This document shows positions 1 through 7,646 of a stretch of DNA of 64,000 nucleotides, in pieces. Position numbers and translations under genes: made by a program. The notes beneath the pieces were generated by a model. It was not told the DNA's origin, ran no database searches, and saw only the letters and a program-made list of their open reading frames with translations. Source of the DNA: Achromobacter sp. RTa (GTDB lineage Bacteria > Pseudomonadota > Gammaproteobacteria > Burkholderiales > Burkholderiaceae_B); contig NZ_JPYO01000033.1 in assembly GCF_000757485.1 (NCBI RefSeq), positions 62,242 through 126,241 of the forward strand. The letters are read 5' to 3'. Positions within the stretch are counted from its first letter, which is position 1; each line of letters begins with the position of its first letter.

Positions 1-670
1 CACGGTAGGAATCGATGATGGGAACCTCCGGCAGGCGCGGCAGGCTGGGCAGGTAGCCGGCCAGGGCCGCGCCGGCCACGATGACGACGTCCGCGCCCTG
101 CTCCACCGCCGCCTCCAACGCCAGGCTGACCTGCAGCACCGACTCCGGCGAACGCGAAACGTAGTCCAGCGCATTGCCAGGCAGGGCCAGGATGCCGGCG
201 CAGCGCGACTCCACTCCCAATTGGCGGATCTGCTCGCGCAGCATGCCGGGCCAACGCCGCCCAACCGTCACGATGGCGTAGCGGTCCCCGCGTTGCATGG
301 CGGTCATGATGGAAGCTTCCGCCATGCCCACGACGGGCACGCCCAGGCGCTCGCGCACCGCTCCGATGCCCGGTTCGCCGAAACAGGCGAGCAGACAGGC
401 GTCGAACGGGACGCTGGCCTGCGCGGCCTCCCGTTCCACGAGTTCGAGCACGGCATGGGCGGAGATGGCAGCTTCCGTCCGGCTAGCGATGTAGGCGGGG
501 CCGAATCCGGCGGTCACGGCGTGGACATGGGCGGTATCGCCTAGGAAAGCCCTGGCCTGGCCGGCCAGGCTGCCGGTCAGCTCCGACGTGGTGTTGCCGT
601 TGACCACCAGCAGCCGATAGGGCGAGGCGGCGGGCAGATGCGTAACGGCGGCTATGGGTACTGCGGACAT
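1..670 (-). CDS. Aspartate/glutamate (hydantoin-type) racemase family protein, C-terminus cut by window
   Basis: The frame is open from an ATG at 670 to the window edge, giving 223 codons with no stop, so the 3' end lies outside. The protein shows the Asp/Glu racemase fold: a beta strand ending VVNGNTT near residue 20, then the catalytic-cysteine motif LLACFGEPG near residue 97, and the strand DVVIVAGAALAG near residue 200. The second catalytic cysteine would be expected beyond the cut or in that last strand region. Family members racemise amino acids or hydantoins, or isomerise maleate; the substrate cannot be read here. It is transcribed away from the GntR-type regulator at 916 and shares with it a spacer carrying palindromes, so that regulator probably controls it. 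Confidence 0.85.
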   Translation of the reverse strand, partial: MSAVPIAAVTHLPAASPYRLLVVNGNTTSELTGSLAGQARAFLGDTAHVHAVTAGFGPAYIASRTEAAISAHAVLELVEREAAQASVPFDACLLACFGEPGIGAVRERLGVPVVGMAEASIMTAMQRGDRYAIVTVGRRWPGMLREQIRQLGVESRCAGILALPGNALDYVSRSPESVLQVSLALEAAVEQGADVVIVAGAALAGYLPSLPRLPEVPIIDSYR

Positions 671-684
671 GGTTGGCCTCGATA

Positions 685-752
685 TTTGTATACAAACACT
701 ATCGCTAAAAATCGTTATACCTACGATTTTTGTATAAATATTTGTATACGAT
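685..752. promoter_or_regulatory. Palindromic operator candidates between racemase and GntR genes
   Basis: A perfect 12-bp palindrome TTTGTATACAAA lies at 685-696, 15 bp upstream of the racemase start. A second site, TTTGTATACGAT, lies at 741-752, and a looser TTTTTGTATA lies between them. The spacer is AT-rich compared with its surroundings. GntR/FadR-type regulators bind short palindromes in divergent promoters, so these are likely sites for the protein encoded at 916. Binding is inferred. Confidence 0.6.
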
Positions 753-837
753 TTGTGTTGCCAATGTACCGCTTGCGGCCCCGGCGGCAAGCTATCGCTT
801 ACCCTTATCCCGCGTTGTAGTATGCTTGCCAGCACCC

Positions 838-893
838 TGAAAAATGCGCGCCGGCGCCAATTGCCGGAAATTCCTACACACTGAAAAATGCGC
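838..893. repeat. Pair of 13-bp direct repeats before the GntR start
   Basis: CTGAAAAATGCGC occurs at 838-850 and again at 881-893, 43 bp apart, in the leader of the GntR gene. The first copy contains an in-frame upstream ATG (844). The better start is at 916, which has an AGGAG ribosome binding site at 900-904. The function is unknown; it could be a local duplication or a binding site. Confidence 0.5.
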
Positions 894-915
894 AGGCATA
901 GGAGCCAACAAAAAG

Positions 916-1635
916 ATGACGTCCTCCGCGCCGTCGGCAGATGCACCCGCCAGGAAAGACATCAGCCGCAATGAAATCGTATACAAAAATCTCCGCCGGG
1001 CCATCATCGAGCAGGCCCTCCTGCCGGGCGACAAGCTGCCCGAGGACATCATCGGCGAGCGATTCGGAGTCAGCCGCACCATCGTGCGCGGCGTGCTGAC
1101 TCGCCTGTTCAGCGAGGGACTGGTGGATTTGCGGCCCAATCGCGGGGCCGCGGTGGCCCGCCCCAGCCTGGAGGAAGCGCACGACATCTTCGAGGCGCGC
1201 CGCTGCCTGGAAAGGGATGTCGCCCGCCGGCTGCTGCAGCACATCACCGAGGCGGGGCTGGCCAGGCTGGAGCAGCACGTGTCCCAGGAAGAGGAAGCCC
1301 GCCAGCGCAACAGCACGAATGAATCCATCCGCCTCTCGGGCGAATTCCACATCCTGATGGCCGAACTGTCGGGTAACGCGGTGTATGCGCGCTATGTGAA
1401 CGAGATCGTGTCGCGCTGCTCGCTGATCCTGGCTCTCTACGGCCGCCCGCATTCCAGCGAATGCGCGGTGAGCGAGCACCGGGAAATCGTCGCCGGCCTG
1501 CGCGCGCGTGACGAAAAACACGTGCTCCACCTGCTCGAGCATCACCTGGAGGCCGTTACCGCCCGCGCGCTGCTGACCGCCGACGGGCCGGGAGTGCGCG
1601 ATATCCGCAAGATCCTGGACCGCTACGGCACCTGA
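916..1635 (+). CDS. GntR family transcriptional regulator (FadR/VanR-like)
   Basis: A 239-residue DNA-binding regulator. Residues ~18-80 form the winged helix-turn-helix (KNLRRAIIEQALLPGDKLPE followed by IIGERFGVSRTIVRGVLTRL). The remainder is an all-helical FCD effector domain with the usual acidic/histidine positions (SGEFHILMAEL, SEHREIVAGL). The start at 916 was chosen over 844 because AGGAG lies at the right distance. FCD regulators usually repress a neighbouring catabolic gene until a small organic acid binds; the divergent racemase gene is the obvious target. The gene also contains ATCGTATACAAA at 976-987, the exact reverse complement of the operator candidate at 741-752, so a roadblock type of autoregulation is possible. 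Confidence 0.9.
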   Translation: MTSSAPSADAPARKDISRNEIVYKNLRRAIIEQALLPGDKLPEDIIGERFGVSRTIVRGVLTRLFSEGLVDLRPNRGAAVARPSLEEAHDIFEARRCLERDVARRLLQHITEAGLARLEQHVSQEEEARQRNSTNESIRLSGEFHILMAELSGNAVYARYVNEIVSRCSLILALYGRPHSSECAVSEHREIVAGLRARDEKHVLHLLEHHLEAVTARALLTADGPGVRDIRKILDRYGT

Positions 1636-1663
1636 AAACGCGCGCGCAAGCGCGGACCGCCCA

Positions 1664-1690
1664 TGAAAAAGCGCCCGGTCGGGGCGCTTT
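1664..1690. terminator. Bidirectional intrinsic terminator
   Basis: An 11-bp stem AAAAAGCGCCC / GGGCGCTTTTT with a 5-nt loop, A-rich on one side and T-rich on the other, sits between the convergent GntR gene and the gene at 1705-1995. It can serve both. Confidence 0.85.
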
Positions 1691-1704
1691 TTCGTTCTGG
1701 GGGC

Positions 1705-1995
1705 CTAGATTTCGCGTTCTTCCGTCTTGAGGTTGTTGTCGCGGGCGAAATCCACGACGAACTTGTAGGCCAGCGGTTCCAGGTCGCGCAAGCGCAGATC
1801 GACCACGATCCCGCGCACGCCATCGATCACGACGGGCAGCACATAGGGCGAATAGGTGAGATGGTTACCGGCACAGCCGGCGGGCCGGAACTGTGCCATT
1901 ACGCCGGCGAGCCTTTCCGCCCAATCGCTGGGGCGAAAGCGGCTACCGGTTTCGGTAACGCCATGAATTACGAATTGTCTGACGCGAGTTGCCAT
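1705..1995 (-). CDS. DUF3579 family protein
   Basis: A 96-residue cytosolic protein with no signal peptide or membrane segment. I recognise the DUF3579 pattern of betaproteobacteria: an N-terminal FVIHGVT strand, the segment FRPSDWAERLAGVMAQF, and a C-terminal LEPLAYKFVVDFARDN helix. The biochemical function is unknown. It lies divergently upstream of argD, an arrangement I recall as common in this group, which suggests a link to arginine metabolism but proves none. About 200 bp separate its start from the argD start. Confidence 0.8.
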   Translation of the reverse strand: MATRVRQFVIHGVTETGSRFRPSDWAERLAGVMAQFRPAGCAGNHLTYSPYVLPVVIDGVRGIVVDLRLRDLEPLAYKFVVDFARDNNLKTEEREI

Positions 1996-2193
1996 GAGTT
2001 CTTCACTACAGCGCGCCTTTCACGAAAGCCGGATCTTCGGCGTGATCAAACATGCGCCCTGCGCCGCGAATTGTATATGATTGATCCTTTGCCCTCTTTC
2101 AAACAGCGCTTTCCCCTGGGAAGCGCGCCTGCGAGAGGGTCCGGTTGCGAGCCTGCCCCGGCTCGACCCGCCATACCCCCAGGAGGATCCGCG

Positions 2194-3375
2194 ATGAGCT
2201 CGCCTCTGGCCAATATCTATGCCCGGCTGCCGGTGTCGTTCACGCACGGCCAGGGCGTCTGGCTCTGGGACGCCGAGGGCCGCAAGTACCTGGATGCGCT
2301 GGCCGGGATCGGCGTGTCCTGCCTGGGCCACGCCCACCCGAAGCTGGTGGCCGCCATCGGCGAGCAGGCCGCCCGCGTCATCCATACCTCGAACATCTAC
2401 GAAGTCCCTCAGCAGACCGCCCTGGCTGCCCGCCTGACCGAACTCTCCGGCATGCAGGAGGTCGCGTTCAACAACAGCGGCTCCGAAGCCAACGAGGCCG
2501 CGATCAAGCTGGCGCGCTACTACGCCTACCAGCGGGGGAACAAGCACGCCCACATCATCACCATGGACTCGTCCTGGCATGGCCGCACCCTGGCCACGCT
2601 CGCGGCCACGGGCAGCGACAAGGCGCGCAAGGGCTTCGAACCCCTGCCCTCGGGCTTCATCCAGGTGCCCTACAACCAGCTGGACGCCGTGCGCGCCGCC
2701 GGAGACGCCGAGCCGCGCACGGCCGCCGTGCTGCTGGAGGTGCTCCAGGGCGAGGGCGGCATCCGTCCCTCCGACATCGCTTACCTCCAGGAACTGCGCC
2801 GCCTGTGCACGGAGCGCGGCTGGCTGCTGATGATCGACGAGGTGCAGTCCGGCATCGGCCGCACCGGCAAATGGTTTGCCCACCAGTGGGCGGACATCCG
2901 TCCCGACGTGATGACCTTGGCCAAGGGCCTGGCGGGCGGCGTGCCGATCGGCGCCATGCTGGCCGCCGGCCCCGCCGCCGGCGTCCTCACCCCGGGCAGC
3001 CACGGCACCACCTTCGGCGGCGGCCCCCTGGTCTGCGCGGCCGGGCTCGCGGTGCTGGACGCCCTGGAATCCGAGAATCTGCTGGACAACGCCCATGCCG
3101 TGGGCGCCCACCTGAAAGATGCGCTGGCCAGGGAACTGGCCGGCACGCCCGGCGTCACCGATATCCGCGGCCGCGGCCTGATGCTGGGCATCGAGCTCGC
3201 CCGCCCTTGCGGCATCCTGGCCATGCGCGCCATGGAAGCCGGCCTGCTCATCAACGTCACACGCGACCGCGTCATCCGCATGCTGCCGCCGCTGATCCTG
3301 AACCGGGAAGAAGCCGACCGGATCGTCGCCATCCTGGTTCCCCTCATCCGTCAATTCCTGGCCGAACAACCATAA
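2194..3375 (+). CDS. argD: Acetylornithine aminotransferase (class III, PLP-dependent)
   Basis: A 393-residue fold-type I aminotransferase catalysing the fourth step of ornithine synthesis, N-acetylglutamate semialdehyde to N-acetylornithine; the family often also acts on succinyl-diaminopimelate. Visible motifs are SGSEANEAAIK (phosphate binding, near residue 97), DSSWHGRT, the cofactor aspartate in LMIDEVQSGIGRTGK, and the Schiff-base lysine in LAKGLAGGVPIGAM near residue 247. The ATG at 2194 has a strong AGGAGG at 2181-2186, so the longer upstream open frame is not used. It lies directly ahead of argF with a 55-bp gap and is probably co-transcribed. Confidence 0.93.
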   Translation: MSSPLANIYARLPVSFTHGQGVWLWDAEGRKYLDALAGIGVSCLGHAHPKLVAAIGEQAARVIHTSNIYEVPQQTALAARLTELSGMQEVAFNNSGSEANEAAIKLARYYAYQRGNKHAHIITMDSSWHGRTLATLAATGSDKARKGFEPLPSGFIQVPYNQLDAVRAAGDAEPRTAAVLLEVLQGEGGIRPSDIAYLQELRRLCTERGWLLMIDEVQSGIGRTGKWFAHQWADIRPDVMTLAKGLAGGVPIGAMLAAGPAAGVLTPGSHGTTFGGGPLVCAAGLAVLDALESENLLDNAHAVGAHLKDALARELAGTPGVTDIRGRGLMLGIELARPCGILAMRAMEAGLLINVTRDRVIRMLPPLILNREEADRIVAILVPLIRQFLAEQP

Positions 3376-3430
3376 TCAACGCCCCGCCCGGGCCAAGAGC
3401 CTGGCGGGCCCAATGACCTGCGACATCACC

Positions 3431-4369
3431 ATGACTCCTCCCACGACTCAAAACGGCCCGTTGCGGCACTTCCTGCAGTTCAAGGACTTTTCGTCCGCCG
3501 AGATCGCCTACGTGCTGGACCGCGCGCGCCTGATCAAGGACAAGTTCAAACGCTACGAACCCCACATGCCGCTGCATGACCGCACGCTGGCGATGGTGTT
3601 CGAGAAAGCCAGCACGCGCACGCGCGTGTCGTTCGAGGCCGGCATGTACCAGATGGGCGGCTCGGTCATCAACCTGACCTCCAACGATTCGCAACTGGGC
3701 CGCTCCGAGCCCATCGAAGACACCGCGCGCGTGATCTCGCGCATGGTCGATATCGTCATGATCCGCACGTTCGAGCAGACCCGCATCGAGCGCTTCGCCT
3801 CGCATTCGCGCGTGCCCGTGATCAACGGCCTGACCAACGAATTCCACCCCTGCCAGATCCTGGCGGACATCTTCACCTACATCGAGCACCGCGGCTCCAT
3901 CGCCGGCAAGACGGTGGCCTGGGTGGGCGACGCCAACAACATGGCCTACACCTGGCTGCAGGCCGCCGAAATGCTGGGGTTCACGCTGCACGTGTCCACG
4001 CCGGCCGGCTACGAACTCGAAGCCTCGCGCATCGGCACGCCGTCCGACAAGGTGCTGCGCCAGTTCAAGGACCCCATGGAAGCCTGCAAGGGCGCCCACC
4101 TCGTCACCACCGACGTCTGGACCAGCATGGGCTATGAGGCCGAGAACGAAGAACGCCGCGCGGCGTTTGCCGACTGGTGCGTGGACGCCGACATGATGGC
4201 CACGGCCGCCGACGACGCCGTATTCATGCACTGCCTCCCCGCCCACCGCGGCGAGGAAGTCACGGGCGAAGTCATCGACGGCCCGCAAAGCGTGGTCTGG
4301 GACGAAGCGGAAAACCGCCTGCACGTGCAGAAGGCGCTGATGGAATTCCTGCTGCTGGGACAGGTGTAG
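3431..4369 (+). CDS. argF: Ornithine carbamoyltransferase
   Basis: A 312-residue enzyme joining ornithine and carbamoyl phosphate to give citrulline. The carbamoyl phosphate loop is EKASTRTRVSFE (near residue 53), and HPCQILAD, VGDANNMAYTW and MHCLPAHRGEEV complete the signature. An in-frame ATG at 3413 exists, but homologues I recall begin at MTPPTTQ (3431); neither start has a strong Shine-Dalgarno. The TAG stop at 4367-4369 belongs to the first bases of the palindromic element at 4366-4551. Confidence 0.93.
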   Translation: MTPPTTQNGPLRHFLQFKDFSSAEIAYVLDRARLIKDKFKRYEPHMPLHDRTLAMVFEKASTRTRVSFEAGMYQMGGSVINLTSNDSQLGRSEPIEDTARVISRMVDIVMIRTFEQTRIERFASHSRVPVINGLTNEFHPCQILADIFTYIEHRGSIAGKTVAWVGDANNMAYTWLQAAEMLGFTLHVSTPAGYELEASRIGTPSDKVLRQFKDPMEACKGAHLVTTDVWTSMGYEAENEERRAAFADWCVDADMMATAADDAVFMHCLPAHRGEEVTGEVIDGPQSVVWDEAENRLHVQKALMEFLLLGQV

Positions 4370-4551
4370 GATAGGTGGAGCGCGAGAGTTCTTGAGCTAG
4401 AACACCGCGCTCCAGCGCGCGAAACCCATGCGGCCGCGCGCAGACTGTTTTTTTGGCCGATGCCGGGCACTGTCTGCGCGCGGCCGCATGGGTTTCGCGC
4501 GTTGAGCATCTAGGTTCTTGCGCAGGAACTGCCGCGCTGCACCCATCCTAC
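4366..4551. repeat. 186-bp palindromic repeat element, copy 1
   Basis: The outer ends are inverted: GTAGGATAGGTGGAGCGCGAG at the left, and at the right a segment ending CGCTGCACCCATCCTAC. Inside, a near-perfect hairpin pairs 4417-4446 with 4471-4500 (core CGCGAAACCCATGC / GCATGGGTTTCGCG). The centre contains AGACTGTTTT and GTCTGC. A second copy of almost the same length is at 10086-10270. The left end provides the argF stop codon and the right end provides the stop codon of the opposing gene at 4548-5111. There is no coding capacity and no transposase nearby, so it looks like a MITE or REP/BIME-like element that probably also acts as a terminator. Confidence 0.8.
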
Positions 4552-5111
4552 AGCACTCTTCGGAACATCGTGCGGCGCGTGTTCCTGAACGACGGCCGCA
4601 CGCGGCTGCTCCAGTCGCTGGCGCGCACGGCCAGCCATGCGGGACTGCCGAAGGTGTCCCGCGTGCGCAGGTCATAGCAAGCCAGGTAGCGCGGCCCTTC
4701 GTGCCTGCACTCGTAGCGCATGGCGCGCACCGTGCCCGGCACCGAGGCCAGTCCCGGCAGATGCTCCTGGTCGTACCAGGCGTTCAGGTCGGCCTCCGCC
4801 TCGGGCAGCACGTCGGTCTCCACCACGTAGTGCCATGGCGCATCCTCGCCGGCGGACGCGCCCTGCAGATACAGCGTCAAGTGCAGCACCCGGGCGCGGG
4901 CGCCCGGGAAGCTTTCGGCCAGGCGGGCCTGGAACTCCGGCAGATTGCCGGTGGGCCCGCGCAGATACACGTAGGTTTCCTCCTCGTCCAAGGCGGCGAA
5001 GGCGGAAACGCGGGCGCCCTCCAGCCCATGCGTCAGCCGCTCGGAAAGATCGCGGGCGCGCGGCTCGTCGAAGCGCTCGCCCAGGGACACCAGCAATACG
5101 GTTTCCTGCAC
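4548..5111 (-). CDS. DUF4286-like dimeric alpha/beta-barrel protein
   Basis: A 187-residue soluble protein starting at GTG (5111) behind an AAGGAG. The C-terminal half carries AWYDQEHLPGLASVPGTVRAMRY, the W-Y-x-x-E-H-L-P signature of small ferredoxin-like barrel proteins such as DUF4286 and EthD, which often accompany aromatic or lactone catabolism. The N-terminal half looks like a second, divergent copy of the fold. It is the last gene of the operon 7548-4548, 12 bp after the CMD-like gene. Its stop codon lies in the palindromic element at 4366-4551, so the C-terminus may have been reshaped when that element inserted. The substrate is unknown. Confidence 0.65.
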   Translation of the reverse strand: MQETVLLVSLGERFDEPRARDLSERLTHGLEGARVSAFAALDEEETYVYLRGPTGNLPEFQARLAESFPGARARVLHLTLYLQGASAGEDAPWHYVVETDVLPEAEADLNAWYDQEHLPGLASVPGTVRAMRYECRHEGPRYLACYDLRTRDTFGSPAWLAVRASDWSSRVRPSFRNTRRTMFRRVL

Positions 5112-5123
5112 CCTGTTCTCCTT

Positions 5124-5654
5124 TCAATGCCCGACGCGCAACGCCACCAGGAAGCGCGACACCATGTTGTATGCCCCGACGGTGGCCGCCAGTTCGACCA
5201 GCTGCGTATCATCGTAACGCTCCCGCAAGGGCGCGAATACGGCGTCCGGCACCTCGATGTCGCGGGTCATCGCATCCGTCAGCGCCAGCACCTCGGCCTC
5301 TCCTGCCGCCAGTCCGCGCACGGCGGCCGGCTCCGGGCCATCCCGCAATTGCTCGACCAGCGCCTGCGGCATGCCGGCGGCCAGCGCATGCGGCACGTGC
5401 GCCTCGAACTCGTAGGGCGCCCGGTTCAGCGTGGCCACCCGCAGGATGATCAGCTCGCGCAGGCGCGGCGGCAGCGAGGTCTTCTGGCGGATGGCGGTCA
5501 GCATGGCTTCCCAGCCCTCGACCACGGCGGGACTGTTCAGCAGCACCTGGTACAGCGGCGAAATGCGGCCGCGCGCGGCGGCGATGCGTTCTTCCAGCAC
5601 GGCCAGCTCACCGCGGGTGCCCGGCGCGACGGGCGCGACTCGGCTTGCGCTCAT
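5124..5654 (-). CDS. Carboxymuconolactone decarboxylase (AhpD-like) family protein
   Basis: A 176-residue all-helical protein. Its central region (LPPRLRELIILRVATLNRAPYEFEAHVPHALAAGM) matches the CMD fold, with the glutamate and histidine of the E-x-x-x-x-H pattern in place but without the CxxC of peroxidase-type AhpD members. This form is typical of decarboxylases or hydrolases acting on lactones. It begins 4 bp after the Bug receptor stop and is part of the operon divergent from the LysR gene at 7647. A role in ring-cleavage product catabolism is inferred from family and neighbours. Confidence 0.85.
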   Translation of the reverse strand: MSASRVAPVAPGTRGELAVLEERIAAARGRISPLYQVLLNSPAVVEGWEAMLTAIRQKTSLPPRLRELIILRVATLNRAPYEFEAHVPHALAAGMPQALVEQLRDGPEPAAVRGLAAGEAEVLALTDAMTRDIEVPDAVFAPLRERYDDTQLVELAATVGAYNMVSRFLVALRVGH

Positions 5655-5658
5655 GGCA

Positions 5659-6612
5659 TCACTCCGGACGGATGTTCTTGCGCTGGATCAGCGCGGTCCA
5701 CTTTTCGCGGTCGGACGCGATCAGCGCCGCCAGCTCCTGCGGACTGCCGGGAGCGGCCTCGGCGCCGAACTTTTCCAGGCGGGCGCGCACGCTTTCCGTT
5801 CCCAGCGCGGCGCGCACCGCCTGGTTAAGCTTGGCTATGGTGGCCGGCGGCGTGGCGGCCGGCGCCACAATGCCGTACCAGTTGTTGGACTCCACGCCGG
5901 GGATGCCCTGCTCGGCCAGCGTCTTGACCTCCGGCAGCAGCGGATGGCGCGTCGGCGCCGCGATCCCCAGGGCCTTCAGCTTGCCGCCCTGGATATGGCC
6001 GATCAGGCCGGGCACGTCGCCGAAAAAGCCCGAGACCTGGTTGCCCATCACGTCATTGATGACCGGCGCCGCGCCCTTGTACGGCACGTGCATCACGTTC
6101 GCCTTGCTGGCGTCGGCGAACATTTCCAGCGTCAGGTGCGGAATGCTGCCGATGCCCGAAGAGCCGATCGCCACCGATTGCGCGGCCGCCTGCGACTTCT
6201 TGACGAAGTCCGCCGCGTCGCTTGCCGGATTGGACGGATTCACCACGAACACCGTAGCGTTGTTCACCACCTTGGACACCGGCGCGAAATCGCGCGCGGG
6301 ATCGTACGGCAGGTCCTTGTACAGTGCCGGGCTGATTGCCACCGCGCCCACGCTGGTCAGGAACAGCACCGAACCGTCGGCGGGCGCCTTGGCCACGTAG
6401 GCCGCGGCAATGTTGCCGTTGGCCCCCGCCTTGTTTTCCACGATGACCTGCTGCTTGAGCTCGCGGCCCAGCTGATCGGCCAGCACGCGGCCCACCAGGT
6501 CCACCGGACCGCCCGGCGGAAAGGCGATGATGAGGCGTACCGGCCCCTCGGCATGGGCGGCGCCCAGGGCGGCCAGGCCCAGCAGGCCGGCCGACAGCAT
6601 TTTCTTGAACAT
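5659..6612 (-). CDS. Bug/TctC-type periplasmic solute receptor
   Basis: A 317-residue exported receptor. Residues 1-22 form a Sec signal peptide ending AHA, followed by VRLIIAFPPGGPVDLVGR, the hallmark first strand and ligand loop of Bug proteins. Later landmarks are NKAGANGNIAAAYVAKAPADG and HVPYKGAAPVINDVMGNQV. Bug receptors bind carboxylates or aromatic acids in the periplasm and may feed a tripartite tricarboxylate transporter; no tctA or tctB genes are present nearby, as is common for this expanded family. The ligand is probably the substrate of the amidohydrolase encoded just upstream in the same operon. Confidence 0.92.
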   Translation of the reverse strand: MFKKMLSAGLLGLAALGAAHAEGPVRLIIAFPPGGPVDLVGRVLADQLGRELKQQVIVENKAGANGNIAAAYVAKAPADGSVLFLTSVGAVAISPALYKDLPYDPARDFAPVSKVVNNATVFVVNPSNPASDAADFVKKSQAAAQSVAIGSSGIGSIPHLTLEMFADASKANVMHVPYKGAAPVINDVMGNQVSGFFGDVPGLIGHIQGGKLKALGIAAPTRHPLLPEVKTLAEQGIPGVESNNWYGIVAPAATPPATIAKLNQAVRAALGTESVRARLEKFGAEAAPGSPQELAALIASDREKWTALIQRKNIRPE

Positions 6613-6681
6613 GACGTCTCCTCGTTATGGAATTCGCTTACCGTTTGCGCGCCGCCGAATGGCGGCCGCGCGGACCGCCAC

Positions 6682-7548
6682 CTACTGAAATCCGTACAGC
6701 CGCGCCGGGTTGTCCACCAGGATCCGCTGGCGCAGCGCCGCATCCGGGCAGGCCTGGAACAAAAGGTCCGCCAATTCGCCGTCGTCGGGCATGTCTCCCG
6801 ACACGTTCGGGTGCGGCCAGTCCGTGCCCCACAGGCAGCGCTCGGGCAAGGCCTCCGCCAGGGCGCGCACGAAGGGCAGGCCTTCGGCGTATGGGCGGCG
6901 GCCGGACGCAATGCGGTCGATGCCCGATACCTTCACCCAGGCCTGCGGCACCTCAGCCAGGCCGAGCAAAGCGCGCATCGCCGGCGAATCCAGCCCGTCC
7001 GCCGCCTTGAGCCTGCCCATGTGGTCGATCACGAACGGTATGGGCAGCGCCGCCAGCCTCGGCAGCAGTTCCGGCAGCATCGCACCGTCCAGATGCAGGC
7101 ACAGATGCCAGCGCAGCGGCGCGATCAACGCCACCACATGGTCGAAAACAGCGGGGTCGGGCGCGCCGCCCAGGTGGGGCACGAAATTGAACCGGGCTCC
7201 CCGCACGCCGCCTTCGTGCAGCCGCCTGACGTCCGCCTCGGCGGCATCCGCGCCCAGCAGCGCCACGCCGCGATAGCGGCCGCCGCTTGCGGCCAGCGCG
7301 TGCAGCAATGCGCTGTGGTCCGAGCCGTGGCAATTGGCCTGCACCAGCACCGCGCGTTCCACGCCCAGGCGTTCATGCAACGCCGCCATGGCGGCGTACG
7401 GCGCGTCCGGCGGCGTGTAGGACCGGCCTTCCGCATAGGGGAATACGTCCGCCGGACCGAACACGTGGCAATGCGCGTCGCACGCCCCGGGCGGCAAGGC
7501 ATAGCGGGGACGGGACGGCAATGCAAGCGGAGGACGGCAATCGGGCAC
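6682..7548 (-). CDS. Amidohydrolase 2 family, 2-pyrone-4,6-dicarboxylate lactonase-like
   Basis: A 288-residue TIM-barrel hydrolase of the COG3618/LigI type. The metal-binding DAHCHVFGP motif lies near residue 24, followed by the YAEGRSYTPPDAPY segment characteristic of pyrone-dicarboxylate lactonases. The late catalytic aspartate is in LWGTDWPHPN near residue 246. LigI hydrolyses 2-pyrone-4,6-dicarboxylate in protocatechuate 4,5-cleavage, but relatives open other lactones, so the exact substrate is open. It is the first gene of a four-gene operon (with Bug receptor, CMD protein and barrel protein) divergent from a LysR gene across a 98-bp spacer. Confidence 0.85.
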   Translation of the reverse strand: MPDCRPPLALPSRPRYALPPGACDAHCHVFGPADVFPYAEGRSYTPPDAPYAAMAALHERLGVERAVLVQANCHGSDHSALLHALAASGGRYRGVALLGADAAEADVRRLHEGGVRGARFNFVPHLGGAPDPAVFDHVVALIAPLRWHLCLHLDGAMLPELLPRLAALPIPFVIDHMGRLKAADGLDSPAMRALLGLAEVPQAWVKVSGIDRIASGRRPYAEGLPFVRALAEALPERCLWGTDWPHPNVSGDMPDDGELADLLFQACPDAALRQRILVDNPARLYGFQ

Positions 7549-7606
7549 GGCGGCTTCCAGAGGGGTGAAAGCGTCATCGTCCCGGATTGCAGGCCGCCCA
7601 ACAATG

Positions 7607-7630
7607 CTATATCTTTGATTTCAGATATAG
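7607..7630. promoter_or_regulatory. LysR operator candidate
   Basis: CTATATCT and AGATATAG form perfect 8-bp inverted arms separated by 8 bp in the spacer between the amidohydrolase and LysR genes. It contains the T-N11-A pattern expected of LysR-type regulators and sits 17 bp before the LysR start, so it probably serves activation of the operon and autoregulation. Confidence 0.65.
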
Positions 7631-7646
7631 AAATAATGCATATCAG

